A stretch of DNA of 46,041 nt from Phycisphaerae bacterium (GCA_014859965.1 JACZKQ010000054.1:1-46041); one strand, 5' to 3'; shown: positions 27,780 to 35,500, numbered from the stretch's first letter. A program made the numbers and translations. Notes: a model not told the origin generated them from the sequence alone.

Positions 27780-29195
27780 CTATTGCTCCTCCTGCACATA
27801 GAATCGGCTGTCGCGCATTCTGTAGAACAGGTTGTACGTACATGCCGGCACAAGCCGCCCCGGCTCCGAAGGCACCAGATCCGGACAAGACATGGCCCGT
27901 GAACAGTCGAAGGTATCCTCATCCATGTGGGCATGCACGTAGATTGTTTTCACAGCCGATTCGGCCGCCCGCTGCCGCTGAAAATCCGTCAGGACAGTGC
28001 CAGGCGGATACACTCGTTCGACGAGTTCACGAAGGGGCGCCAAGTACTCCGTACGACCTTCGGCATAGAGCTGGTTGATCAGGTCCTGAAAGAACTCTTC
28101 GCCCGCATCAGGCCGGATCAGGTATGAATTGCGAATCAGCGATTCGAGCTTTTCACGGGTGGTGAATCGGCCCAACGGCACGAGCCCGGACTCCGTCCTG
28201 AGAAGATAACAGATCAAATAACACAGCGGATGAGCCGAGGGCCGCGTCACAAAGTCGTCGAATGCAACGGCCCCTTCCGAGGCTGCGCATATCGTTTTGG
28301 CCGCAAGGTCAACGGGAATATGCCGAACCGGGCCGAACGCACCGCCCCCCTGCCCTGTGTACGTCATCGTCTGCACCGTCAGGCTGAGAATCTGATCCTC
28401 ATCTCGCAAGAGTTTGAGTACTTGCGGCATATCGTCGGCGTTCAGGCCGCCAACCATCACATGAAGCAGGGTCATCCGGACGCCCGCCCGTCGGAGGTTA
28501 TCCAATGCCCGCAGTTTGCTCTCCACAACGTCGCGACCGTGCAATTGAACGCTGACGGCGTCATCAAACGTGTTGAGGCTGAGGATGACGCATACGCCGA
28601 GGTCTGCAAGCTGCTCGCACAAGGCGTAATCCTCCGCCAGGCGCAGGCCGTTGGAGTTCATCGTGATTCGGCCGATCTGCGGATGTCGACACGCCGTCAA
28701 AAGACCGAGGATCTCGGGGTGCAGCGTGGGCTCTCCACCCGTTATATTGATCACGTCCACGGCCCCTGACGATTCGATGATCCAGTCAACAGTACGGTTC
28801 ATCTCGTCGACTGACATATGGTAGATGCGGTCGCTCCGGTTGTATGTAAAACAGATGGGACATCGCAGGTTGCAGGCGTTGGTCACAGAAATAACGGGCA
28901 ACTGACACGGCGAGGCATGCCAGGTGCAAGGTCCGCAGTCAAAGGGACAGCCCGACTGCGGGGGCGCGCCATGCAGCGGTGAGTGATCCGGCATCGCCTT
29001 GAGCGTACTGGACATGTACCAGTCTTTGTCCGATGCGATCAGCGCCTCCCGATTCTCGCAGTCAGGGCATAGGCTCTGCTGCCACACGGCTCCGTCCCGG
29101 AAGAACACCCGCGCAGACACAATCCGTCGGCAGTTGCGGCACATACCTCTGACAGTCCGAAAATACGTATAATCCCTTTCCGCCAGTCTGCCCAT
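27780..29195 (-). CDS. Cysteine-rich radical SAM enzyme, Tes/MSS-like (copy 2)
   Basis: 471 residues, ATG 29195, 3 nt after the preceding stop. Cysteines: C19xxC22, C43xxC46, C83xxxC87xxC90 (GCPFDCGPC), C97, and the radical SAM triad C108xxxC112xxC115 (NACNLRCPICF). Then NITGGEPTLHP, and towards the C-terminus HPLCY, FDCSRAMSC and VPACTYNLFYR. The N-terminal CxxC pair, GCPxDCGxC and C-terminal PACTYN match archaeal Tes closely in order and spacing. The many cysteines outside the triad could hold a rubredoxin-like iron and extra 4Fe-4S clusters, as in Tes. It is clearly paralogous to the 27775 gene but diverged, so the two may act on different positions or form a heterodimer. Biological role as inferred for copy 1. 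Confidence 0.87.
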   Translation of the reverse strand: MGRLAERDYTYFRTVRGMCRNCRRIVSARVFFRDGAVWQQSLCPDCENREALIASDKDWYMSSTLKAMPDHSPLHGAPPQSGCPFDCGPCTWHASPCQLPVISVTNACNLRCPICFTYNRSDRIYHMSVDEMNRTVDWIIESSGAVDVINITGGEPTLHPEILGLLTACRHPQIGRITMNSNGLRLAEDYALCEQLADLGVCVILSLNTFDDAVSVQLHGRDVVESKLRALDNLRRAGVRMTLLHVMVGGLNADDMPQVLKLLRDEDQILSLTVQTMTYTGQGGGAFGPVRHIPVDLAAKTICAASEGAVAFDDFVTRPSAHPLCYLICYLLRTESGLVPLGRFTTREKLESLIRNSYLIRPDAGEEFFQDLINQLYAEGRTEYLAPLRELVERVYPPGTVLTDFQRQRAAESAVKTIYVHAHMDEDTFDCSRAMSCPDLVPSEPGRLVPACTYNLFYRMRDSRFYVQEEQ

Positions 29196-29198
29196 GTC

Positions 29199-29660
29199 TC
29201 ACCCCACCCCGCCATTGTCGGGGTTGTATATTTCCGAGAACAACACCTTCATGTCATCGGGCTTGCAATACTCGGCAAGTTGCACCACGTCAGCAAGGCA
29301 TCCCCGGACATCGGCGACAATCTTACCGTCGGCCTGCACCCGGCCGTCGAACCGCACACTGTCGACGCGATAGCATCCAGCCTCCACCTCAAGCGACAGG
29401 CGATCGCCGGGGCCAACCGGATTGACAAAACGCACTTCCTCCACCCCGACGACCAGACCCATCTGCGTGAACTCGGAGGAAATCATAACCAGCCACAACG
29501 CGGCCTGAAATACGGTTTCCAACACAAGGCTTTCCGGCAGGTACGGCGGGTCGCCGAAAGCCGCCTTGAGCCGGTATTCCTCGAAGGAAACCGTCTTGAC
29601 GGCCCGGATACTCCTGCCGGCCTCAAACGCAACGATCCTGTCGACCATCCGAAACCTCAT
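29199..29660 (-). CDS. FabZ-like hotdog protein lacking the catalytic histidine
   Basis: 153 residues from ATG 29660, with GGAGG 6 nt upstream; its start overlaps the ketoreductase stop by one base (TGATG). It starts MRFRMVDRIVAFEAG, like the active FabZ of this operon (MRFFLIDKITEW), and the two can be aligned without gaps over the first 50 residues. In that alignment the FabZ His34 (DDHFP) is Ala34 here (KAAFG), while Glu48 (LETVFQ) is kept. The protein should have the fold but not normal dehydratase activity; it may be a structural partner, a chain binder or a thioesterase-like variant. A longer upstream frame (to 29753) lies inside the ketoreductase gene and is rejected. Confidence 0.8.
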   Translation of the reverse strand: MRFRMVDRIVAFEAGRSIRAVKTVSFEEYRLKAAFGDPPYLPESLVLETVFQAALWLVMISSEFTQMGLVVGVEEVRFVNPVGPGDRLSLEVEAGCYRVDSVRFDGRVQADGKIVADVRGCLADVVQLAEYCKPDDMKVLFSEIYNPDNGGVG

Positions 29661-30394
29661 CAGATTCCTCCGTCGATCACGATCGCCTGCGCATTGATAT
29701 AGCTGCTGCGCCCGCCGGCCAGAAATGCCACCACCTCCGCCGCCTCCTCGCATGTGCCCGCCCGCGACAACGCACAGTAATCCTTGTATTTGTCCTGCAA
29801 TCGTGCCGGAACGTTGATGCTGACGCCGCCGTCTAACATACCCGGCACAGCGGCATTCACGCGAATGTTGTATCGCCCGAGTTCTCGCGCCAAGGCCATC
29901 GTGTACCCGACCACCGCACTCTTCGCCGCAGCGTAGTGCACCGGAACCTCGAGCATCCGCATGCCGGCAAGAGAACCGATGTTTACGATAGAACCCCTTT
30001 TCCGCCGAATCATGCCGCGGGCAAACGCCTTGGTTACCAGGAACATGCCTTTGACGTTAACGTCCATAACCAGGTCCCAGTCGCGCTCCTCGATCAGGGC
30101 AAAAGGCATAACCTGTGCGACCCCCGCATTGTTGACCAGGATATCCACAGGCCCCAACTCCGCTTCGATTTGTTGTACTAACGAGACCGAAGCCGACGCA
30201 TCCACAACGTCCAGCGAATAAGGTCGAACATTGAAGCCAGAAGTCGTAAGCTCAGCCTCAAGTCGCTCGGCCGCTTCTCGATGCTCTTTGTAGGAGTAGG
30301 CCACCGAACACCCGTCCCGCGCCAGCACCCTCACAATTGCCTGCCCCAGCGCTCCGCTGCCTCCCGATACGAATGCTGTCACGCCGCTACCCAT
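29660..30394 (-). CDS. fabG: 3-oxoacyl-ACP reductase (FabG-like SDR)
   Basis: 244 residues from ATG 30394, with GGAGG 6 nt upstream; the start overlaps the ACP stop by 8 nt. Classical short-chain dehydrogenase motifs are present: VSGGSGALGQ (NADPH loop), LVNNAGVA, NIGSLAGM (catalytic Ser) and HYAAAKSAVVGY (catalytic Tyr and Lys), then RVNAAVPGMLDGG. FabG reduces 3-oxoacyl-ACP to 3-hydroxyacyl-ACP. In this operon it would serve the dedicated ACP and the ketosynthase pair. A housekeeping FabG cannot be excluded, but being embedded between ACP and the hotdog gene argues for a specialised one. Confidence 0.9.
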   Translation of the reverse strand: MGSGVTAFVSGGSGALGQAIVRVLARDGCSVAYSYKEHREAAERLEAELTTSGFNVRPYSLDVVDASASVSLVQQIEAELGPVDILVNNAGVAQVMPFALIEERDWDLVMDVNVKGMFLVTKAFARGMIRRKRGSIVNIGSLAGMRMLEVPVHYAAAKSAVVGYTMALARELGRYNIRVNAAVPGMLDGGVSINVPARLQDKYKDYCALSRAGTCEEAAEVVAFLAGGRSSYINAQAIVIDGGI

Positions 30395-30800
30395 TATCAG
30401 CCTCCGGCTGTTCTTCCCCCAGCTTGCGCTCAATCAAATGAACGAAAACGCCAACTGTCAGAATGCCCGGTACTTCGATTGCCTTCAGGCCCTCTTTGAA
30501 GCATTCCGCCGGCACTTCCGGCAGCGCATTCCGCAATTGGTCCAGGGCTTCCGGCGTCAGGTAGCCGTCTTTCTCATAAGGCACGTCGCCCATCCGGCGG
30601 CGCGCCTGCTGCTCAAACTCATCGGCCTCGATAGTAATCCCGAACGCTTCTTCGATCAGAAAGGTGAAATCCAGCAGATCCACCGATTCGGCCCCAAGAT
30701 CCTCCATGAGGCCGCTGTCCATGCCGATCTGCTCAAAGCGAGCGCCGGTCACTTCTCGCACCAGCGGAATCAGCTTCTCGAAAACCTCCTGCTCAGTCAT
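30387..30800 (-). CDS. Acyl carrier protein with extended C-terminus
   Basis: 137 residues, ATG 30800, overlapping the nitroreductase stop in an ATGA. The four-helix carrier-protein core carries the phosphopantetheine site at Ser39 in DLGAESVDLLDF, the usual D-S-x-D-x-x-x sequence in a slightly altered form. Ordinary ACPs have about 80 residues; here about 50 more follow (from RMGDVPYEKDGYLTPEAL to the C-terminus), as in carrier proteins of some specialised fatty acid and polyketide systems. It would carry the growing chain between the ketosynthases, ketoreductase and dehydratase encoded around it. Confidence 0.88.
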   Translation of the reverse strand: MTEQEVFEKLIPLVREVTGARFEQIGMDSGLMEDLGAESVDLLDFTFLIEEAFGITIEADEFEQQARRRMGDVPYEKDGYLTPEALDQLRNALPEVPAECFKEGLKAIEVPGILTVGVFVHLIERKLGEEQPEADNG

Positions 30801-31414
30801 GCGTTTCGATACTCCACAATGTGTTCAAGTTTCTTACGTTTCGGCGGCGCCGGCGCTTCATCAGGGTACCCTAACGCGATGAGACAGGTCGGCTCGTAAC
30901 CTGCGGGCAGACTGTCAAGCGATTTCCATACCTCTCCGGCCAGCAGCGGAGCCGTCATCATGCATGCTCCGAGGCCCATCACATGAGCGGCAAGCAGCAA
31001 ATTCTGGCAGGCCGCAGCCGCGCTAAGGACCTCACCTGAGGCAAGTTCGCTGGCCGCCTGCGCCAGGATGGCTTTCCCAACAGCGGGGCTCTTCTTATGC
31101 ATCACGAGAATGACGACAGGGGCATACTCGAAGGCTCCGGTGAAATGCACCAATTCATCCATCTGTGCGGTTGCGGGTCTGCGAGTCTCGGCCAAAAACG
31201 CCTCGACACAGCGGCGCGATCGCTCTGCGAGGGCATGAATTTCGTCGGCTGCCTCGAAAATGATGAATTTCCAACCTTGGCGATTGTGGTTCGAGGGCGC
31301 CCACGATGCGGCTTCTACCAGTTGCTCGATCCGCTCACGATCGACTCTGCGCCCGGTGAACCGGCGTATGGAGCGTCTGGAACACACCACCTGCATCAAA
31401 TCTTTGTAGTCCAT
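30797..31414 (-). CDS. Nitroreductase-family flavoprotein
   Basis: 205 residues from ATG 31414 with GGAGG 8 nt upstream; its start overlaps the ketosynthase stop by one base (TGATG). The FMN-binding nitroreductase fold is shown by SRRSIRRFTGR, AASWAPSNHNRQGWKFIIF and the late segment LLAAHVMGLGACMM. The family reduces or oxidises diverse substrates with NAD(P)H and FMN. No FabI, FabK, FabL or FabV enoyl reductase is in the operon, so this protein is a candidate for an enoyl-reducing or dehydrogenating step on the ACP-bound chain. That role is inference from position. Confidence 0.85.
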   Translation of the reverse strand: MDYKDLMQVVCSRRSIRRFTGRRVDRERIEQLVEAASWAPSNHNRQGWKFIIFEAADEIHALAERSRRCVEAFLAETRRPATAQMDELVHFTGAFEYAPVVILVMHKKSPAVGKAILAQAASELASGEVLSAAAACQNLLLAAHVMGLGACMMTAPLLAGEVWKSLDSLPAGYEPTCLIALGYPDEAPAPPKRKKLEHIVEYRNA

Positions 31415-32664
31415 CAGCCGGACCTCCGGAAGATCAACGTCGCATTCTGGCCGCCGAAACCAAATGAATTCGACAGCACAACGTCTCCGGAGAAATCGCG
31501 TGCCCCATCTGTAACATAGTCAAGATCACATAAATCGTCGGCTTTGACCAGGTTGATCGTAGGCGGCACACGTCGCCGCTGAATCGTCAGGGCAGCGGCA
31601 ACGGCCTCAACCGCCCCGCTGGCGGCGATCATGTGTCCGGTCATGGACTTGACCGAGTGAACCGGAATATGATGGGCATACGGCCCCAGCGTCTCCTTGA
31701 TTGCCGCCGTTTCGATGACGTCATTCTTCACCGTGCCCGTGCCGTGTGCGTTGACGCAGTCGACGTCTTCATGCCGCAAGCGGGCTGACCGGATGGCTTG
31801 GCGCATACTCGCAACGGCGCCCCGACCCGCGTCATCCGGATCGGAAACACTGAACGCATCCAGAGAACTGCCATATCCGATTACTTCTGCATAGACGCGG
31901 ACTCCGCGCTCCCATGCCCTTTCCAATACTTCAAGCATGACAAACGCCGCCCCTTCGCCCAGCACCGTACCCTTACGGGACGCATCGAAGGGTCTGCATG
32001 CCCGGTGCGGTGTTTCGTTCTCATCGGATAACACGCGCAGCAAACTGAATCCTCCCAGGCCCAGCGGGTTCAGCATACTGTCCGTCGCCCCGGCCAGAGC
32101 CGCGTCAGCGTACCCTTCTCGCAACATCTGCCATGCCTCGCCGATCGCCTGGGCTCCGGCGGCGCAAGCAGACCCGTTGGTGTACCTGCCTGCCGAAAAG
32201 CCGTACCGGTCGCCGAGGAGGTTGCACATCGTGTCGAGCGGCGTTTGGAACTGTCTGCCATTGAGATTTCCGAGGAATGAAGTGTTCGCAGCATCCGCAT
32301 TCCCCGAGACACACAGCGCAAGGTCCTCCAGCCGGATCGCTTCCAGGCCTACCCCGACGTGCAGCAAAGCCGCACCGAGCGCCAAGTCCGACAGACCCGA
32401 ATCTGCGATGGCCTCCTGTGCGGCGGCCAAGCCAAGAAGCACCTTGCGGTCCTGAACGTTCTCCGCTTGGATGAATTCCTCCGCAATTGCTTTCCAGCCA
32501 ATGTTCCGCACTTCGCCGCCGATGCGCACCGGGAATGAGGATGCATCGAACAAAGTGATCGGCTTAATACCCGATCGCCCATTCACCAGGCTTGACCAGA
32601 AGGCTTCTCGGCCTGTTCCGACCGGGCTGACTACCCCCATGCCTGTAATCCCCACCCGATTCAT
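31414..32664 (-). CDS. Beta-ketoacyl-ACP synthase, active subunit (KAS II / KS-alpha)
   Basis: 416 residues from ATG 32664 with GGAGG 4 nt upstream; the longer frame to 32712 lies inside the preceding gene. All catalytic residues are present: Cys167 in NGSACAAGAQAI, His307 in NAHGTGTVKND, Lys339 and His344 in HSVKSMTGHMIAASG. It is a full-length condensing enzyme that would elongate chains with malonyl-ACP by decarboxylative Claisen condensation. It overlaps the upstream ketosynthase-like gene by an ATGA, an arrangement typical of KS-alpha/KS-beta pairs of type II polyketide synthases and aryl polyene systems. Confidence 0.92.
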   Translation of the reverse strand: MNRVGITGMGVVSPVGTGREAFWSSLVNGRSGIKPITLFDASSFPVRIGGEVRNIGWKAIAEEFIQAENVQDRKVLLGLAAAQEAIADSGLSDLALGAALLHVGVGLEAIRLEDLALCVSGNADAANTSFLGNLNGRQFQTPLDTMCNLLGDRYGFSAGRYTNGSACAAGAQAIGEAWQMLREGYADAALAGATDSMLNPLGLGGFSLLRVLSDENETPHRACRPFDASRKGTVLGEGAAFVMLEVLERAWERGVRVYAEVIGYGSSLDAFSVSDPDDAGRGAVASMRQAIRSARLRHEDVDCVNAHGTGTVKNDVIETAAIKETLGPYAHHIPVHSVKSMTGHMIAASGAVEAVAAALTIQRRRVPPTINLVKADDLCDLDYVTDGARDFSGDVVLSNSFGFGGQNATLIFRRSG

Positions 32665-33800
32665 GCCGCCTCCAGGACAAATGCGGCCTGCTCGCTCCCA
32701 TACCCGAAACAATTCGCGATAACCACTCCCCCCGCCCTTTCCTGCGCGGCAAGTTGTGCGGCCAGGCCGACCTGCACCGGCGCTGCGCCCGCGAACAGAT
32801 TGCCGATGGCCGATTTCGTCTTCAATACAGCGTCTTGCCCAATCCCCGCCCGCTCCAATGCCTGTTCTTCACTGCAGTCTATAGCGTAATCACCGTCGCT
32901 GGCGCCAACCACCTGTAACCGGCAGCTGCCGTTCTGCAATTTGATTTCGGACAGGATCGAGCACAAGACCTTTTCCCTCTGCGCAGCGGATGAAGCCGAC
33001 TTCATCCTGAAATCCTTGACCAGGGCATAAGGGCGTATTCCTCTTCTGACCGCAGAATGCCGTTCTTCCAAAACAATAAACGCAGCCCCTTCCCCGGGAA
33101 TGCAGCCTCGCCCATAACGCTTCCATGAGTCGAACACTCCCGACTGCTGAAGGCTGACGAAAGAGACCTCGCGACACTTGACGTCGCAGCCCCCCACGAC
33201 CGAGCACCGCACATCGCCCCGCCGGATGGCCCGCACGCCTGCAGCGATCGCCTGGGCTCCCTGCCCTTCCCAAGGGGTATAAACGGCATTGGGTCCCGTG
33301 ATATTTTCGAAGATCGAAACAAAGCACACCGGCATGTTGGAAAGGATGCGAAAGGATAAGACGGGACGAACACGTTTCAGTGCCACCCGGCCAAATCTGT
33401 CAAGACTCAGCGAGCCATCCTCACGGGTAGCATGCTGTACAATGCGTGCGATCTCCTTTGCTGACATTCCCGCCGTTCCTGTCGAGCCAAACAGCGCGAT
33501 CTCATCGGCCTGATACGTCTCTCCGGATCGAACGGCCGCATCCTCCATTGCCAGACGAGCCGCCACAACCGCCATCTGTGCATCGCGATTCATCAGGCGA
33601 AGCATCTTGTTATCCGGAAAGTACGCCTCCGGGTCGAATCCCGCCACGGGAGCCCAGACCGGACAGTCAAATTCGCCTGACGCAAAAGGCGCCGCGGTCA
33701 TGGCACTCTCATGACACAAAATTCGATTCAGCACGGCCTCTGCGCTTCGTCCAAGAGGCGTGACCATGCCTATGCCGGTAATGACAACATCTGTACTCAT
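32661..33800 (-). CDS. Ketosynthase-like protein without catalytic residues (KS-beta / chain-length-factor-like)
   Basis: 379 residues, ATG 33800, weak ribosome site. The thiolase fold is recognised by VVITGIGMVTPLGRSAEAVL, GAQAIAAGVRAIRRGDV, GEGAAFIVLEE and the GYGSEQAAFVLE end. Every catalytic position has changed: the Cys position reads YTPWEGQGAQAI (Glu178), the NAHGT histidine is replaced in VVGASDGDY (Ser301/Asp302), and KSxxGH is KSAIGN (Lys329 kept, His replaced by Asn334). This is the pattern of chain-length factors, which pair with an active ketosynthase and shape the chain tunnel. Here Glu replaces the Gln or Ala often seen in known factors. It lies next to, and overlaps, the active KAS gene. 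Confidence 0.87.
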   Translation of the reverse strand: MSTDVVITGIGMVTPLGRSAEAVLNRILCHESAMTAAPFASGEFDCPVWAPVAGFDPEAYFPDNKMLRLMNRDAQMAVVAARLAMEDAAVRSGETYQADEIALFGSTGTAGMSAKEIARIVQHATREDGSLSLDRFGRVALKRVRPVLSFRILSNMPVCFVSIFENITGPNAVYTPWEGQGAQAIAAGVRAIRRGDVRCSVVGGCDVKCREVSFVSLQQSGVFDSWKRYGRGCIPGEGAAFIVLEERHSAVRRGIRPYALVKDFRMKSASSAAQREKVLCSILSEIKLQNGSCRLQVVGASDGDYAIDCSEEQALERAGIGQDAVLKTKSAIGNLFAGAAPVQVGLAAQLAAQERAGGVVIANCFGYGSEQAAFVLEAA

Positions 33801-33821
33801 GCAAGGCTTTCCCGCCGACCG

Positions 33822-34271
33822 CTACTTCAGCCAAATCTTCATCAATGCATCCCGCGTCGCTTCGAGCATGGGATCATCCACGTCTTTGAATGCGAACACC
33901 ATGCCCGTCGTCGCCACAGTCCGCCCCCCGCAGATCGCTTGCGCCGATGTCTTGCCTCCACTTCGGCTCAATGCGGCAACCTCCACGCGGTACGTCAGCG
34001 TATCACCCGGCCGCACCATCTCACGGAACTTCGTCCTCTCAAGGACGGTCAAGATCGCTTTGGCGCTTTGCCCGTACTTCTGCTTGAGTCCGGCTTCGAG
34101 GAGCAAGCCCGACAACTGCGCCATCCCCTCGACGATGAGAACGCCGGGCATGATCGGACGGCGAGGAAAGTGATCGTCAAAAAAATCCTCGCTCAGCGCC
34201 ACGTTCTTGACGGCTCCGGCCCTCTCCCCGACCTGCCACTCTGTGATCTTGTCGATTAGAAAGAATCTCAT
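33822..34271 (-). CDS. fabZ: FabZ-type 3-hydroxyacyl-ACP dehydratase
   Basis: 149 residues from ATG 34271, with AAGG just upstream; an upstream in-frame extension to 34358 crosses the promoter and is rejected. Hotdog-fold dehydratase signature: FFDDHFPRRPIMPGVLIVEG with catalytic His34 and Glu48 both present. It would dehydrate 3-hydroxyacyl-ACP to trans-2-enoyl-ACP. It is the first gene of the operon, about 80 nt downstream of the predicted transcription start, 21 bp ahead of the KS-beta gene. A non-catalytic paralogue is encoded further on (29660). Confidence 0.92.
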   Translation of the reverse strand: MRFFLIDKITEWQVGERAGAVKNVALSEDFFDDHFPRRPIMPGVLIVEGMAQLSGLLLEAGLKQKYGQSAKAILTVLERTKFREMVRPGDTLTYRVEVAALSRSGGKTSAQAICGGRTVATTGMVFAFKDVDDPMLEATRDALMKIWLK

Positions 34272-34356
34272 TCGCCTTGCCGTCGTCCTTTTTTCAGGGT
34301 TTCGGGAATGGCCCAAAGCCTCTCCACACTTACCACGAGCCTCTAAGCCCGTACAC

Positions 34357-34385
34357 ACTGTAGTCTCCGAAACCTATCCGGTCAA
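34357..34385 (-). promoter_or_regulatory. Sigma-70-like promoter of the acyl-chain/radical SAM operon
   Basis: On the minus strand TTGACC (34385-34380), a 17-nt spacer and TACAGT (34362-34357). The start of transcription would fall near 34350, about 80 nt before the FabZ ATG. All ten genes down to 25043 follow with gaps of 21 nt or less or with overlaps, so a single transcript is plausible. Confidence 0.5.
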
Positions 34386-34507
34386 CCAAAATGACGGCCC
34401 CGGAACAAGCGTTTTCGCCGCGCGCCGCTGCAAGGCACACATAAGCAGCCGAATAATACGATTGCCCTGTACAATTCTTATGTACGCAGCATTTCCAGTT
34501 CTGTAGA

Positions 34508-35212
34508 ATGGTTACGAATTGCTCAAACGGTTCTAAGGGTCGTGGCGACATCTGCATGGCTATGAGAAAGCAAGACTCACGGATTTACCCGATACTGGGC
34601 TCAATTTTGCTCGGCCACTTCGCGTACACTCTGGGCCGCTGCCTGTACTTAGGCACGCCGGAAACGGTTCTTTGGATATCTCATGTGGGAACGTTCATCG
34701 GCGGCCTCGGCGCCTGCCTCCGCAATCGCTTCCTGATATCGCTGGCGCTGGTGATGTGTTTCGGGCATCACGCGTTCTGGGTGTTCGATACGTTTAGCTG
34801 GTGGCTGACAGGCAAATTCGCTGTGGGCGCCACCGCCTACTTGCAGAGCTACGGCATTAGCGGCTGGATCCAGGCCTCAAACCACTTCTTCACGGTTCCG
34901 GCACTGCTTGTCCTGTCCGTACGGGGCCGGGGCGTCCAACGGCACGCGTGGGTCGGAGCCGGCGTACTCTTCCTGCTGCTGGCGCTCATCAGCCGGCTTC
35001 TCCTTCCACCGGCCTCCAATGTGAACTGCGTACACGCGCCTTGGCCCGGCTTCGAGAGCTTCATTTCGCATTTCGTTCCACTCGATCCCGTTTCACCCGC
35101 AAGCTACATATTCTTCATCACCGCCATCACTATCCTTGGCAATTACCTCCCGGCGAATGTGGCACTCACTTTTATGGTGTCAAAATGGAACAAGCTGGTG
35201 AACCGCGGATGA
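34508..35212 (+). CDS. Multi-pass membrane protein of unknown function
   Basis: 234 residues if the ATG at 34508 is used; an in-frame ATG at 34556 would shorten it to 218 and is equally plausible, since neither has a strong ribosome site. About six membrane helices can be drawn (for example YPILGSILLGHFAYTLGRCL, GLGACLRNRFLISLALVMCF, GVLFLLLALISRLLLPP, YIFFITAITILGNYLPANVA). A conserved-looking FGHHAFWVFDTFSWWL stretch lies in the middle. I do not recognise the family. It is divergent from the acyl-chain operon with a shared 236-bp intergenic region, so a link to lipid handling is possible but only from position. Confidence 0.6.
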   Translation: MVTNCSNGSKGRGDICMAMRKQDSRIYPILGSILLGHFAYTLGRCLYLGTPETVLWISHVGTFIGGLGACLRNRFLISLALVMCFGHHAFWVFDTFSWWLTGKFAVGATAYLQSYGISGWIQASNHFFTVPALLVLSVRGRGVQRHAWVGAGVLFLLLALISRLLLPPASNVNCVHAPWPGFESFISHFVPLDPVSPASYIFFITAITILGNYLPANVALTFMVSKWNKLVNRG

Positions 35213-35500
35213 AGTTTTACGGAGGATATGGACGAGTGGATGACGCTTGCCGACCTGCTGATCGGAAAGCCGGGCGGCTGACGGTGACCGAGAGCCTCGC
35301 TAAAGGGCTGCCGATGGTTGTTCCTGCTGGAGAACGGGGCCGCCGTGGCTCCGACATCCAAGTCGACGCTGGGCTTCAAGGTGGATGCCATACTGGGCGA
35401 TCCGGAACGACTGCGGTCAATGAAGGCGGCGGCGGGCAGGCTGGTGAATGCCCGGGCGGCCGAGCATATCGTCAACATCGTATTGGCAAACAGCGGTTAG
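35213..35500 (+). pseudogene. Decayed C-terminal fragment of a MurG/MGDG-synthase-family glycosyltransferase
   Basis: Pieces of the donor-binding half of processive (diacylglycerol) glycosyltransferases appear in successive frames. KFYG starts at about 35212; one frame over, MDEWMTLADLLIGKPGG runs to a stop near 35281; one frame over again, LTVTESLAKGLPMVV; and in a third change FLLENGAAVAPTSKSTLG continues to the stop at 35500. Around 35320 the loop of about a dozen residues normally lying between GLPMVV and FLLENGA is missing. With several shifts and a deletion in under 300 bp and no N-terminal half upstream, it is a relic. The intact enzyme would have glycosylated membrane lipid or peptidoglycan precursor. 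Confidence 0.8.

Noticed and set aside
32661..33800. Annotation of the second ketosynthase as an active FabB/FabF
   Set aside because: Cys and both His are replaced (Glu178, Ser/Asp301-302, Asn334), so a condensing activity is not expected.
25043..34385. Calling the operon a ladderane or membrane-spanning-lipid cluster outright
   Set aside because: The motif order supports kinship of the radical SAM enzymes, but the product cannot be read from sequence; kept as a hypothesis.
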